6,249 nucleotides of DNA from an uncultured Candidatus Saccharibacteria bacterium (GCA_937981355.1 CALJPD010000008.1:1-6249); one strand, 5' to 3'. Counted from the first letter of the stretch, positions 1 to 5,974 are shown. Made by a program: numbers and translations. The notes: a model not told the origin generated them from the sequence alone.

Positions 1-1
1 G

Positions 2-976
2 CTGTTTGGTGCGGGGCTGCTCTCGACGTTCTTCGAGTACACCTTCCGCAGAGACCAGGAGGCGCACACGCTTGCTCGCTTCCGCCAGATCATCCGCGAA
101 GAGGCTCCGGCGATGCGTGATGCGGTGGTGGAGGGCTTTGCCATCCATCCTGAGGACTTGAAGCGCGTGGCCACGCCGGAGCTGCTGGACAACATCGCCG
201 CTAACGTCATGGCGCTGCGCCTGGGTGATGAGCAGTTCGCTCGGGAGATCTACCGCGACATCCGAGACCAAGCCATCCGCGCCGCTGAGCGGTGGTACGA
301 CGTGGCAGTGCGCGTTCGGCTCTCTACTGCAGTAGAGAGGAGTACCGCAGGTACTCCTCTGCTGGACGTCTCCGTGGAGTGGGAGTACACCACCGTGCCC
401 AGCAGTGCCACCCGGCGTTTCGCGTGCGTGTCTGACCAGGATGAGTACAACGAGCTGCGCCAGGATGTGCCTACTACCTCTACCTGGTTCATGGCACCGC
501 GCCCTGGCATGGACGCACGCAGCCAGGAGTCCTACGAGTTGCTCGAGCTAACTGTCGATGGCCGGCCTCAGCCGATCCGCCGTACCGTTCAGGCAACTGG
601 CCAGACCTACCGCGTCGACCTGGACGAAGAAGCCAGGAGCGGCAAGCCAGTCCGTATCCGCCAGGTCTTCCGCACCATCACCCCGCAGTGGAGCCACCGG
701 CTGTACTTCGCCGTCGCGCAGCCGACACGGGGCTGGTCACTGCGCCTGGACTACACAGACACCACCATTACCGAAATCCAAGTCAGTGACACGATGGCGA
801 CCACGCCGGCTTCCAGCATCGTCCATTCGCCGGAGGCTGTACCAGGTAAGGAGATCACCGTCGAGACCTCTAGTTGGCTACTCCCCCAATCTGGCGTGGC
901 CTTCACGTGGGCAACCAAAGACGAGCTGCCCCAGACCAAGCAGCCTGAGGCAGTCGCCTCCTCGAGAGAGGGCTAG
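2..976 (+). CDS. Membrane-anchored protein of unknown function, 5' end outside window
   Basis: The reading frame is open from the left edge, so about 37 codons precede the first internal ATG at 113 and the true start lies upstream; 324 residues are visible. The first visible residues (LFGAGLLSTFFEYTF, then RRDQE) look like the end of a membrane helix followed by a positively charged cytoplasmic boundary. A helical, charged region follows (IIREEAPAMRDAVVEGF, DLKRVATPELLDNIAANVMALRLGD, EIYRDIRDQ). The second half has the short alternating segments of a beta-rich domain (LLDVSVEWEYTTVP, RFACVSDQDEYNELR, LELTVDGRPQPIRR, GVAFTWATKDE). I do not recognise a named family. GC-rich third positions match an actinobacterial chromosome, so I take this as resident flank rather than island. 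Two overlapping hairpins at 320-360 encode the segment RLSTAVERSTAGTPLL without breaking the frame. The reality of the gene is fairly certain; its function is unknown. Confidence 0.82.
   Translation: MFGAGLLSTFFEYTFRRDQEAHTLARFRQIIREEAPAMRDAVVEGFAIHPEDLKRVATPELLDNIAANVMALRLGDEQFAREIYRDIRDQAIRAAERWYDVAVRVRLSTAVERSTAGTPLLDVSVEWEYTTVPSSATRRFACVSDQDEYNELRQDVPTTSTWFMAPRPGMDARSQESYELLELTVDGRPQPIRRTVQATGQTYRVDLDEEARSGKPVRIRQVFRTITPQWSHRLYFAVAQPTRGWSLRLDYTDTTITEIQVSDTMATTPASSIVHSPEAVPGKEITVETSSWLLPQSGVAFTWATKDELPQTKQPEAVASSREG
320..360. repeat. Two overlapping perfect hairpins inside the coding sequence
   Basis: Bases 320-339 form a perfect 20-bp palindrome (CTCTCTACTG followed by its exact complement CAGTAGAGAG). 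Bases 336-346 (AGAGGAGTACC) pair perfectly with 350-360 (GGTACTCCTCT) around a GCA loop. The two structures share AGAG at 336-339, so in single-stranded nucleic acid they compete. This is seen directly; its role is unknown. A protein-binding site, a small insertion or an mRNA switch are all possible. Confidence 0.7.
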
Positions 977-1114
977 TTGCTAGGGATAGTCAGCTTCCGC
1001 CGTTCATCTCATCCACCTCCTCACCAGCTCGACCGCTACCGACAGCCACAGGATACATCGTCTTGAGATACATAGTCTCTGGATTGGAAGTCTTCGGCCG
1101 GTTGAGATGGAGCC
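977..1114. other. Non-coding gap between the membrane-anchored gene and the XRE gene
   Basis: This 138-base stretch has no convincing ORF. Its only structure I can see is the tandem repeat at 1052-1078 and a repeat of TTGAGAT at 1063-1069 and 1102-1108. No clear hairpin with a T-run terminates the upstream gene. It presumably holds the promoter of the XRE gene, but no pair of boxes near consensus with good spacing is visible. Confidence 0.5.
1052..1078 (+). promoter_or_regulatory. Tandem repeat GATACATNGTCT, possible XRE operator
   Basis: GATACATCGTCT (1052-1063) and GATACATAGTCT (1067-1078) match at 11 of 12 bases with a 15-bp period. The pair ends 36 bases before the GTG start of the XRE-type gene. 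Tandem operators upstream of small XRE regulators are common and often autoregulatory; assigning these repeats that role is inference. Confidence 0.4.
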
Positions 1115-1345
1115 GTGCCCACCGACCGCAAGCCACCGCTCTCACCAGCCACCGGTGAGTTCGGCCGGCGTGTGCGCGCCCGCCGCGAGCAGCTGGGCCT
1201 GTCGCAGGAGAAGCTGGCCGAGCGCACCACCCTGCACTGGTCGTACATCGGCCAGGTCGAACGCGGCCAACGCAACCTCAGCCTCCACAACATCCTCCGC
1301 ATCGCCCACGCCCTCGACACCGACGCTGGTGGGCTGGAGGTGTAG
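1115..1345 (+). CDS. Small XRE-family helix-turn-helix transcriptional regulator
   Basis: This 76-residue protein is essentially one HTH_3/XRE DNA-binding domain. GEFGRRVRARREQLGL (14-29) forms the first helix. SQEKLAERTTLHWSYIGQVE (30-49) gives the scaffold and recognition helices, followed by RGQRNLSLHNILRIAHALDT, the usual closing helices. The motif Y-I-G-x-V-E-R-G-x-R-N-x-S-L is typical of single-domain regulators such as restriction-modification controller proteins. The start is GTG at 1115; GAG at 1104-1106 is a weak ribosome site about 8 bases away. No upstream ATG in frame is needed, since the domain is complete. The gene is convergent with the large nuclease-like gene, with only 66 bases between their stop codons. 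It probably binds DNA as a dimer and may recognise the repeats at 1052-1078. No methylase or restriction enzyme partner is in the window. Its codon use resembles the left flank. Confidence 0.88.
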   Translation: MPTDRKPPLSPATGEFGRRVRARREQLGLSQEKLAERTTLHWSYIGQVERGQRNLSLHNILRIAHALDTDAGGLEV

Positions 1346-1411
1346 AAGAAGGATCGACACAGCGCACCAACAGCACTGCGCCAATCCCAACGAACGACAA
1401 TCAGTGAGTTT

Positions 1412-4400
1412 CTACAACTCGTCCTGCCGTGCCACGGCCTGTTCGTCCTCCTCTATTGCTCTATCCTCGTATCGGTCAGCCGCTTTCTTCAATAGTCGAG
1501 CTGTGTGCCGCGATGTCGAGCGGATCTGCTTACTCAACACCCGGTAGCGCTGTGCGCTCTCATGTTCTTGTTGGCCACCTTCGTAGACGCCGCGCACACT
1601 AGACATGAGGCCACGGTACGTTCCAGCGATAAATCCTTCGTCGAGATTCTCGCTTCCAACTTCGTCAATGAGTTTACATACCGCTGGCAACGGCCACTCT
1701 CCGGCACTATTTTCAGGGCTATTGGCGAGAACTCTACCGATTTCGTAGTCGCCAATGTCTGAAAGGTCGGCAACAGCCAGTCCCTGTCGCGCAGCCTCAA
1801 CCCATCGTCGCATTACCATTACATCAAACCTGCCGTCTGCCCTCATGCCGGGGCAGCCACGCCAATCATCAAACACGCTTCTGGCAACCCTATATGAATC
1901 AACGCGACGCAACCCAAGCATGTTCTTTCTGCTGTGCACCACCTCCAAAAGCTTGACGAATATTCTAGAATCAGTCGCAAGGATGTGATTAAGTGTAGCC
2001 AACTCCCGATTACGACCGAGCAAAGGATAAAGCAAAAGCTCCAGTCTTACAATGTCCCTCTTATTAGCTTTCAATTCGACGAGATGATCAAGTACCTTAC
2101 CAACCTCATCCGACAACGAATGGTTCCAGCTCAAATCTCGAGCTAGCGCTACATTGAGTAGACCAATTAACACGTCCGCAGTCAAATCGGTCGCATCACC
2201 TTCTTGCTTGGCAGATTGGATCGATAACGACACGCTGACGATCGCATCCCAGGCGCGTCCGCACGCAACCAGCCGCTCAATCGCATACCGCATGTGATTC
2301 GGTGGTAGCACACCAATCTCCGCGGTTTTCCAGTACGCATTGTCATCGTCTTGACTACGCGCGACAACCTCCCAGTAGTCCCACTCAGCTGGCACACGGC
2401 GCAGGGCAGCAGCACGCTGCGCGGCAGTGAGCCTTGAATCGTCAAGCACAGCCTGCAGCCAAGACGCACCACGTCGCTCTAGTGATCGACACAAGTAGCC
2501 ATCCATGACAGTTACCAGTTTCCTGTCAGAACTGTCCGCCCAGTACGCGATGTCCCAGAAATTGAGCTCCTGCCGATCTGCCAGCATCCATCCTAGCACC
2601 AATGACGCAACTGCCCTCGACGCAAGCAGAGCAAGGTCGTCGATAGCCTGCGGCCCCGCGAGTATCTCACCAAGTGCCTCTTGCCGACGCGCCTCCACCT
2701 TTTGAGCGTAGTCATCAATGTCGCGGTGCAGTGCACAATCGAGCAGACCAGGATTGTGGTTGAACAAGTAGAGGTGCCGCAGAACAGGTGAAGTGGGCTT
2801 CCACCTGTCAGACAACTCCAAAAGGCGATCGACTTCCTCTTCCGGCAGCGACCACTCCGCAGCCCTGTGGTGATAATGGCTGGTAGCTAGCTGACGCAAT
2901 GTGTGCCACACTAAGTAGCGATCGTCGTCATCAAACTCTTCGGACGACGAAAGCTTGCTGAGGTGATCAATAATCTTCGTCCTGTCTTCCGACAATATGC
3001 CACGATTGATGTGATTGATCAATCGCTTAAGGTTTGATGGTGTGACATCACTCCAGGTGAGTGCACGCTGGACGAGACCATGGAAGAAGGAGCTCCGTTC
3101 TTCCCACTTTACCGGCTTGTCGGTGAGTGGACACCAATCTGCGCGAAAGTGAGGCGTGGCTGGTGGCGTAATGACCGCCGAATAGTCGGGCCATAGCGCG
3201 AACAGTAGATCCCACCCGACAGTTGCCGAAATCCGTTTGACAGAATCAAGCGCGGCAAGCTTCTCACCAGACGGAACCGTCGTGAAATTAGCCCAACCGC
3301 ATAGTATGGCGGCGAGGCTCTCATCAGGCCGATTACCACGCTGCTTGTCATCCGTCGGATTGGCGGCAAGCAAGGTTAGACATTCGATAGCATCGTCGAA
3401 GTATTCTTCAGACCAAGCGAGTACCTCGAGTGCCCACAGCAAGTGAGGGTGGAACCAAGGATCACCAAACAGTATGTCGTTACTATCTGCATAGTATGCT
3501 CGCAGCAACGAGGAGGCGTCTTGCCTCAGGTTTTTTATCATGACATCAATGAACTTCTGCGGTGCGGCTTCTGCGAGATATCGCAGCCGTGGACCTATCA
3601 GGTTCCAGACGCGACCGGAGTCATCTCCTACTGCCTGATTAAGTAGTTGGTTGGTAATGTCAACAACGTTGTCTCTCAATTTGCCGGACAGTGCGCCGTC
3701 TCCATCCATAGAGCCAACCATCGCAAGGCTCCGCGCAATGCCACTCTTCAGTTCCTCCGAGTACTGAATCTGCGACGTGGGCTGATTGAGCTGCTGTTCA
3801 ACCTTTTCTAGTGGATTCAAGCCATATGACGGATTGGCCTCACTCAAGACATCAAGCACCAACTGCTTCCACCGCTCAATGACACCATCTGTAATTCTTG
3901 ACGATAGGCAGCGGAATGCTTCTTCAAGGGAAGCGAATCGCCAGACCGAGCCAGAATGACTCATCACATGGTCGTTTACGTCAGCGCGCTGCTGGCAGAG
4001 CGACGTCACCGTATCGTAGTCACTACCGGCCAGCGCCGCTATCGCCTGCGTATCCTTGTCATTATTAGCATCCCACGCACCAACGAGTGTCAGCGCCGCC
4101 AGCATTGGCGCTGAGGTATCGGTGGCCCACATGGGCGTCTGAATGGCAGTGTTACACGTTAATGCTCGGACAAACGACGGCATATTTCGCCGGGCAAGCC
4201 CAGCAAGATATCCCGCCTTTTGGAAGTTGACACCACAGTCATTCAGCAATGACTGCACGTCGGGTCGCGATACACGCGGCAGCTCTACGTCCACCTTTCC
4301 ATACACAACTTGCTCTCGGTCAACGATTTTGATTACGTGATGACCATTATCAATCGCTAGCTTCGTTTCATCACCATCGACTGCCGGAATCAGGATTGAC

Positions 4401-5188
4401 TTCCCGGCCTGCCGAGAAATTCGATTCCAAACGCCTACAGACTTAACGATGATGACTGACTGGTCAAGAGCATCCAGTTGATTCTCAGCGTCGGCCGCGA
4501 GACTCGCGTATATGAAGGCGAGGCAGTCGTCACGCCAGTCCGCTTGAATCGTGATGGTTCGCGGTGCTTTGGTAAGCAGCTCTCGGAGTTTGTCTCGAGT
4601 CGATTCTCGCCCAGCTGTAAACATGCTGAGTGGCAACTCCGGATGAGTCGCCTGATGAAAACTACCCCACCACTGATCGAGCGTTTGCGCCTTATCAGGC
4701 TGCTTGCCAAGGTGTTCAGAAATCCAGTAGTGCGAAGATGGCGACGTCTCCAGCCACGCTTCTAGATCATCAGCGTCAAGTGCCCATACATTAGCGAATT
4801 TTTCCTCACTTCGTCGCTCTTCTAGCCACTTGTCTTTATCACTCCATCGCCGGGGTGTGGCAAATACGAAGACATGGCTAGCGGCATCATTCTGCTTAGC
4901 TCGCTTATGAAAGTCCTCCGATGCTTTGCTAGCGATCTTCTTATCGGTGCCAAACTCAAATATTAGGGACCCTGACGGCAAAACAGAGACCGGTTCGTCC
5001 GACTGAGCGACTCCGTCGTAGCCAGGCACGTTCACACCGTTTCCGGCGCGCACCGAGACCTCAGATATACCCGGAGTTTCGTGGAGGAGACGCCGAATAA
5101 GTCGCGGAAAGTTCTCCTGCGCATCGCGGGCGTCACTATCTGGCCAGGAATTGAGATAATCTGCGGTGATAAGTTCTGGATTCTTCAT
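1412..5188 (-). CDS. Giant nuclease/degenerate STAND-like/helical-repeat protein, candidate antiphage effector
   Basis: This protein has 1258 residues. I chose ATG at 5188 because AGGAG at 5197-5193 lies 4 bases ahead of it. The upstream in-frame ATG at 5200 would swallow that site and has no ribosome site of its own. Residues about 30-165 look like a PD-(D/E)XK nuclease: VNVPGYDGV (D58), SLIFEFGTDKK (E78, K83, K84), the KASEDFHKR helix, then SHVFVFATPRRW, a WALDADDLEAWLE segment and YWISEHLGK. Residues about 172-345 resemble a STAND-type NTPase region: FTAGREST, a TITIQADWRDD strand-turn where a P-loop should be, VIIVKS, ILIPAVDGDE, then AGYLAGLARRNMPSFVRALT as a lid-like helix. No GxxxxGK[ST] is present. 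Residues about 360-1190 are almost wholly helical and probably a solenoid sensor. The tail from about 1203 (EGGQQE, YR, ARLL, DRYEDRAIEEDE) is charged and helical. The gene is monocistronic and its composition differs from the left flank. A role in phage defence is inferred from architecture. Confidence 0.85.
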   Translation of the reverse strand: MKNPELITADYLNSWPDSDARDAQENFPRLIRRLLHETPGISEVSVRAGNGVNVPGYDGVAQSDEPVSVLPSGSLIFEFGTDKKIASKASEDFHKRAKQNDAASHVFVFATPRRWSDKDKWLEERRSEEKFANVWALDADDLEAWLETSPSSHYWISEHLGKQPDKAQTLDQWWGSFHQATHPELPLSMFTAGRESTRDKLRELLTKAPRTITIQADWRDDCLAFIYASLAADAENQLDALDQSVIIVKSVGVWNRISRQAGKSILIPAVDGDETKLAIDNGHHVIKIVDREQVVYGKVDVELPRVSRPDVQSLLNDCGVNFQKAGYLAGLARRNMPSFVRALTCNTAIQTPMWATDTSAPMLAALTLVGAWDANNDKDTQAIAALAGSDYDTVTSLCQQRADVNDHVMSHSGSVWRFASLEEAFRCLSSRITDGVIERWKQLVLDVLSEANPSYGLNPLEKVEQQLNQPTSQIQYSEELKSGIARSLAMVGSMDGDGALSGKLRDNVVDITNQLLNQAVGDDSGRVWNLIGPRLRYLAEAAPQKFIDVMIKNLRQDASSLLRAYYADSNDILFGDPWFHPHLLWALEVLAWSEEYFDDAIECLTLLAANPTDDKQRGNRPDESLAAILCGWANFTTVPSGEKLAALDSVKRISATVGWDLLFALWPDYSAVITPPATPHFRADWCPLTDKPVKWEERSSFFHGLVQRALTWSDVTPSNLKRLINHINRGILSEDRTKIIDHLSKLSSSEEFDDDDRYLVWHTLRQLATSHYHHRAAEWSLPEEEVDRLLELSDRWKPTSPVLRHLYLFNHNPGLLDCALHRDIDDYAQKVEARRQEALGEILAGPQAIDDLALLASRAVASLVLGWMLADRQELNFWDIAYWADSSDRKLVTVMDGYLCRSLERRGASWLQAVLDDSRLTAAQRAAALRRVPAEWDYWEVVARSQDDDNAYWKTAEIGVLPPNHMRYAIERLVACGRAWDAIVSVSLSIQSAKQEGDATDLTADVLIGLLNVALARDLSWNHSLSDEVGKVLDHLVELKANKRDIVRLELLLYPLLGRNRELATLNHILATDSRIFVKLLEVVHSRKNMLGLRRVDSYRVARSVFDDWRGCPGMRADGRFDVMVMRRWVEAARQGLAVADLSDIGDYEIGRVLANSPENSAGEWPLPAVCKLIDEVGSENLDEGFIAGTYRGLMSSVRGVYEGGQQEHESAQRYRVLSKQIRSTSRHTARLLKKAADRYEDRAIEEDEQAVARQDEL

Positions 5189-5191
5189 GCT

Positions 5192-5197
5192 TCTCCT
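5192..5197 (-). promoter_or_regulatory. Ribosome binding site that decides the start of the large gene
   Basis: On the minus strand AGGAGA occupies 5197-5192, four bases beyond the core AGGAG from the ATG at 5188. It falls inside the codons that a start at 5200 would use (M-R-R-S), and nothing purine-rich precedes 5200. This favours a protein beginning MKNPELITADYL. Confidence 0.7.
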
Positions 5198-5221
5198 CAT
5201 TTAGCAATCAGGCACAATACA

Positions 5222-5254
5222 GCGTCTGAACCACTTTTGAGTACATCAGACAGC
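5222..5254 (-). other. Possible leader hairpin of the large gene
   Basis: GTCTGA (5224-5229) and TCAGAC (5246-5251) are exact complements. Two further G-C pairs (5222-5223 with 5253-5254) form if A5252 bulges; the loop is 16 bases. It would fold in the 5' leader of the large gene between the TATAAT box and the ribosome site. The stem is short and may be chance. Confidence 0.25.
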
Positions 5255-5270
5255 CAAAGCACCTGCGCAT

Positions 5271-5276
5271 ATTATA
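5271..5276 (-). promoter_or_regulatory. Probable -10 box of the large gene (perfect TATAAT)
   Basis: The minus strand reads TATAAT at 5276-5271, an exact sigma-70/SigA -10 box, 82 bases ahead of the ATG at 5188. No TTGACA-like box lies 16-18 bases upstream and there is no TG extension. The expected -35 position is instead covered by the direct repeats at 5287-5308, which suggests a promoter that depends on, or is blocked by, a bound regulator. The predicted leader is about 75 nt. Confidence 0.5.
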
Positions 5277-5286
5277 CGCTTACTTA

Positions 5287-5308
5287 CCGCTATCTACTCC
5301 GCTATTTA
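5287..5308. promoter_or_regulatory. Direct repeat CCGCTATYTA with 12-bp period, candidate operator
   Basis: CCGCTATCTA (5287-5296) and CCGCTATTTA (5299-5308) match at 9 of 10 bases, and their starts are 12 bp apart, close to one helical turn. They cover the -35 region of the minus-strand TATAAT box at 5276-5271. The repeat is seen directly; its use as an operator is inferred from its position. Confidence 0.45.
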
Positions 5309-5400
5309 TCTCAGTTTGGTCACGAATATTGTTCCGGTTTCATTTGGAATTATCGGCGCTGCTCGGTATATGCAAGACTCAACGACTTCCCATAGTTTCA

Positions 5401-5420
5401 CAATCATTGTATACTGATTG
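5401..5420 (+). promoter_or_regulatory. Promoter -10 box within an inverted repeat, ahead of the 138-residue gene
   Basis: TATACT (5410-5415) is a 5-of-6 match to the -10 consensus and lies 10 bases before the ATG at 5426. CAATCA (5401-5406) and TGATTG (5415-5420) are exact complements flanking this box. Transcription starting about 7 bases after the box would give a leader of only a few bases, so the transcript may be nearly leaderless. The purine stretch TTGGAG (5418-5423) is only 2 bases from the ATG. No good -35 box is visible. A dyad over a -10 box fits repression. Confidence 0.45.
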
Positions 5421-5425
5421 GAGTA

Positions 5426-5842
5426 ATGCAAGTCTATACATCAAAATATCCGCGTTTATCTGGATCATCCTATGATGAAGTATTGAAGAGGGCTCGAGCC
5501 GAGTATCATGTCGTCGCACAATCAAGCAAACGACAACCATATGTGAGGTCGAAGTATTTCAATAGCAGCAAGATTTTTCTCGACGTATTTTGGACTCACC
5601 TGATGCAGAAGCACCCAAAGGAACGACGGAAAAGGCTCAAGTTCTACAAAGCAGCACTTGACCTGCTTCGTCATTCTCAGATCGCACCAGATACTATTTT
5701 TCGGACAGATGATCTCAACATTATGCTGCACCGCTTTTACGGCGTCACGAAAGACGGTGTGTACTTCTGCGTGCAGGTTAAGGAAGACAAGCGTACTGGC
5801 CGCAAGGACTTCATGTCAGTCTTTGATAGGAAACCGCGTTAA
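5426..5842 (+). CDS. Small basic protein, possible RelE/EndoU-like RNase toxin
   Basis: This 138-residue, strongly basic protein has no signal peptide or membrane segment. Residues about 39-62 (YVRSKYFNSSKIFLDVFW and on) and 63-82 (HPKERRKRLKFYKAALDLLR) look helical. The C-terminal third is a compact beta region: LHRFYGVTKDGVYFCVQVKE (101-120) then TGRKDFMSVFDRK (124-136). A conserved-looking His-Arg pair (H102, R103), then strand residues, then K119 and the Arg-Lys-Asp-Phe run resemble the compact beta-sheet RNase fold of RelE and phage-type Barnase/EndoU/ColicinE5-like nucleases. That link is pattern memory and weak. Similar short proteins, as I recall, occur as uncharacterised genes in mobile regions of diverse bacteria. 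The gene is divergent from the large gene by 237 bases and lower in GC than the left flank. No protein antitoxin gene adjoins it; a convergent RNA gene faces its 3' end. Confidence 0.75.
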   Translation: MQVYTSKYPRLSGSSYDEVLKRARAEYHVVAQSSKRQPYVRSKYFNSSKIFLDVFWTHLMQKHPKERRKRLKFYKAALDLLRHSQIAPDTIFRTDDLNIMLHRFYGVTKDGVYFCVQVKEDKRTGRKDFMSVFDRKPR

Positions 5843-5850
5843 AGCTCACC

Positions 5851-5897
5851 AAATAAAAATCTCCCGCTGTGTGGCTTAGAAACCATCCGCCGGAGAT
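5851..5897 (-). terminator. Rho-independent terminator, minus strand
   Basis: ATCTCC (5897-5892) pairs with GGAGAT (5864-5859). Inside, GC (5890-5889) pairs with GC (5867-5866), and TGGTT (5885-5881) with AGCCA (5876-5872) around a TCTA loop; small mismatches separate the stems. TTTTATTT (5858-5851) follows directly. On the plus strand the hairpin is preceded by an A-run and has no T-run after it, so it works best for leftward transcripts. It closes either the candidate small RNA or the right-edge operon. Confidence 0.6.
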
Positions 5898-5926
5898 CCT
5901 GGCGACACGGTGTTGGCCTGTGTCTA
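5851..5926 (-). ncRNA. Candidate small RNA gene of about 75 nt, two hairpins
   Basis: Read on the minus strand, an exact TTGACA (5959-5954) and exact TATAAT (5938-5933) are followed by about 75 bases that fold into two hairpins and end in a U-tract. Hairpin 1 pairs GACAC (5924-5920) and GG (5918-5917) with CC (5910-5909) and GTGTC (5908-5904); A5919 is bulged and the loop is CCAACA. Hairpin 2 is the terminator at 5897-5859. The RNA would end 9 bases beyond the stop codon of the convergent 138-residue gene, so it is complementary to that mRNA's 3' untranslated region but not to its coding sequence. It could be a small regulatory or antitoxin RNA. Alternatively the hairpins merely terminate the right-hand minus-strand genes. 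No known RNA family is recognised. Confidence 0.42.
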
Positions 5927-5932
5927 CTTATG

Positions 5933-5959
5933 ATTATATGCTTTTTTTGGCGATGTCAA
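5933..5959 (-). promoter_or_regulatory. Minus-strand promoter with exact TTGACA and TATAAT boxes
   Basis: TTGACA lies at 5959-5954 and TATAAT at 5938-5933. The 15-base spacer contains a run of seven A and is shorter than the usual 16-18, which may lower activity. It begins 16 bases after the stop of the 65-residue ORF and faces no ORF longer than 15 codons before the terminator, so it most plausibly drives a short RNA. Confidence 0.55.
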
Positions 5960-5974
5960 TAGTAATTTCCGGAA

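Noticed and set aside
558..983. 141-codon plus-strand ORF inside the left gene
   Set aside because: Shadow frame of the membrane-anchored gene, rich in Ser, Arg and Pro as expected for an off-frame reading of GC-rich sequence.
1362..1381. GCGCA/TGCGC inverted repeat between the convergent XRE and large genes, considered as a terminator
   Set aside because: The stem is only 5 bp, the loop is 10 bases, and neither strand has a T-run after it.
1107..1547. 146-codon plus-strand ORF overlapping the XRE gene
   Set aside because: It is an out-of-frame shadow with low-complexity Ser/Ala/Arg content; the 76-residue frame has a clear XRE domain.
4396..4420. A-G-K-S at residues 261-264 of the large protein as a Walker A motif
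   Set aside because: The glycine four residues before G-K is missing, and the segment sits before a later strand, not the first strand of the putative NTPase.
5081..5395. 104-codon plus-strand ORF spanning the start of the large gene and the AT-rich intergenic region
   Set aside because: It overlaps the nuclease-like N-terminus antisense, has no convincing ribosome site and shows no recognisable domain.
5839..5886. 15-codon ORF on the minus strand (MVSKPHSGRFLFGEL) inside the candidate RNA and terminator
   Set aside because: It runs through the terminator hairpin and its stop lies beyond the U-tract, so a terminated transcript could not encode it; more likely chance.
5835..5900. Integron attC-like site after the 138-residue gene
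   Set aside because: The sequence at 5838-5844 is close to GTTRRRY but ends wrongly, and there is no matching RYYYAAC arm.
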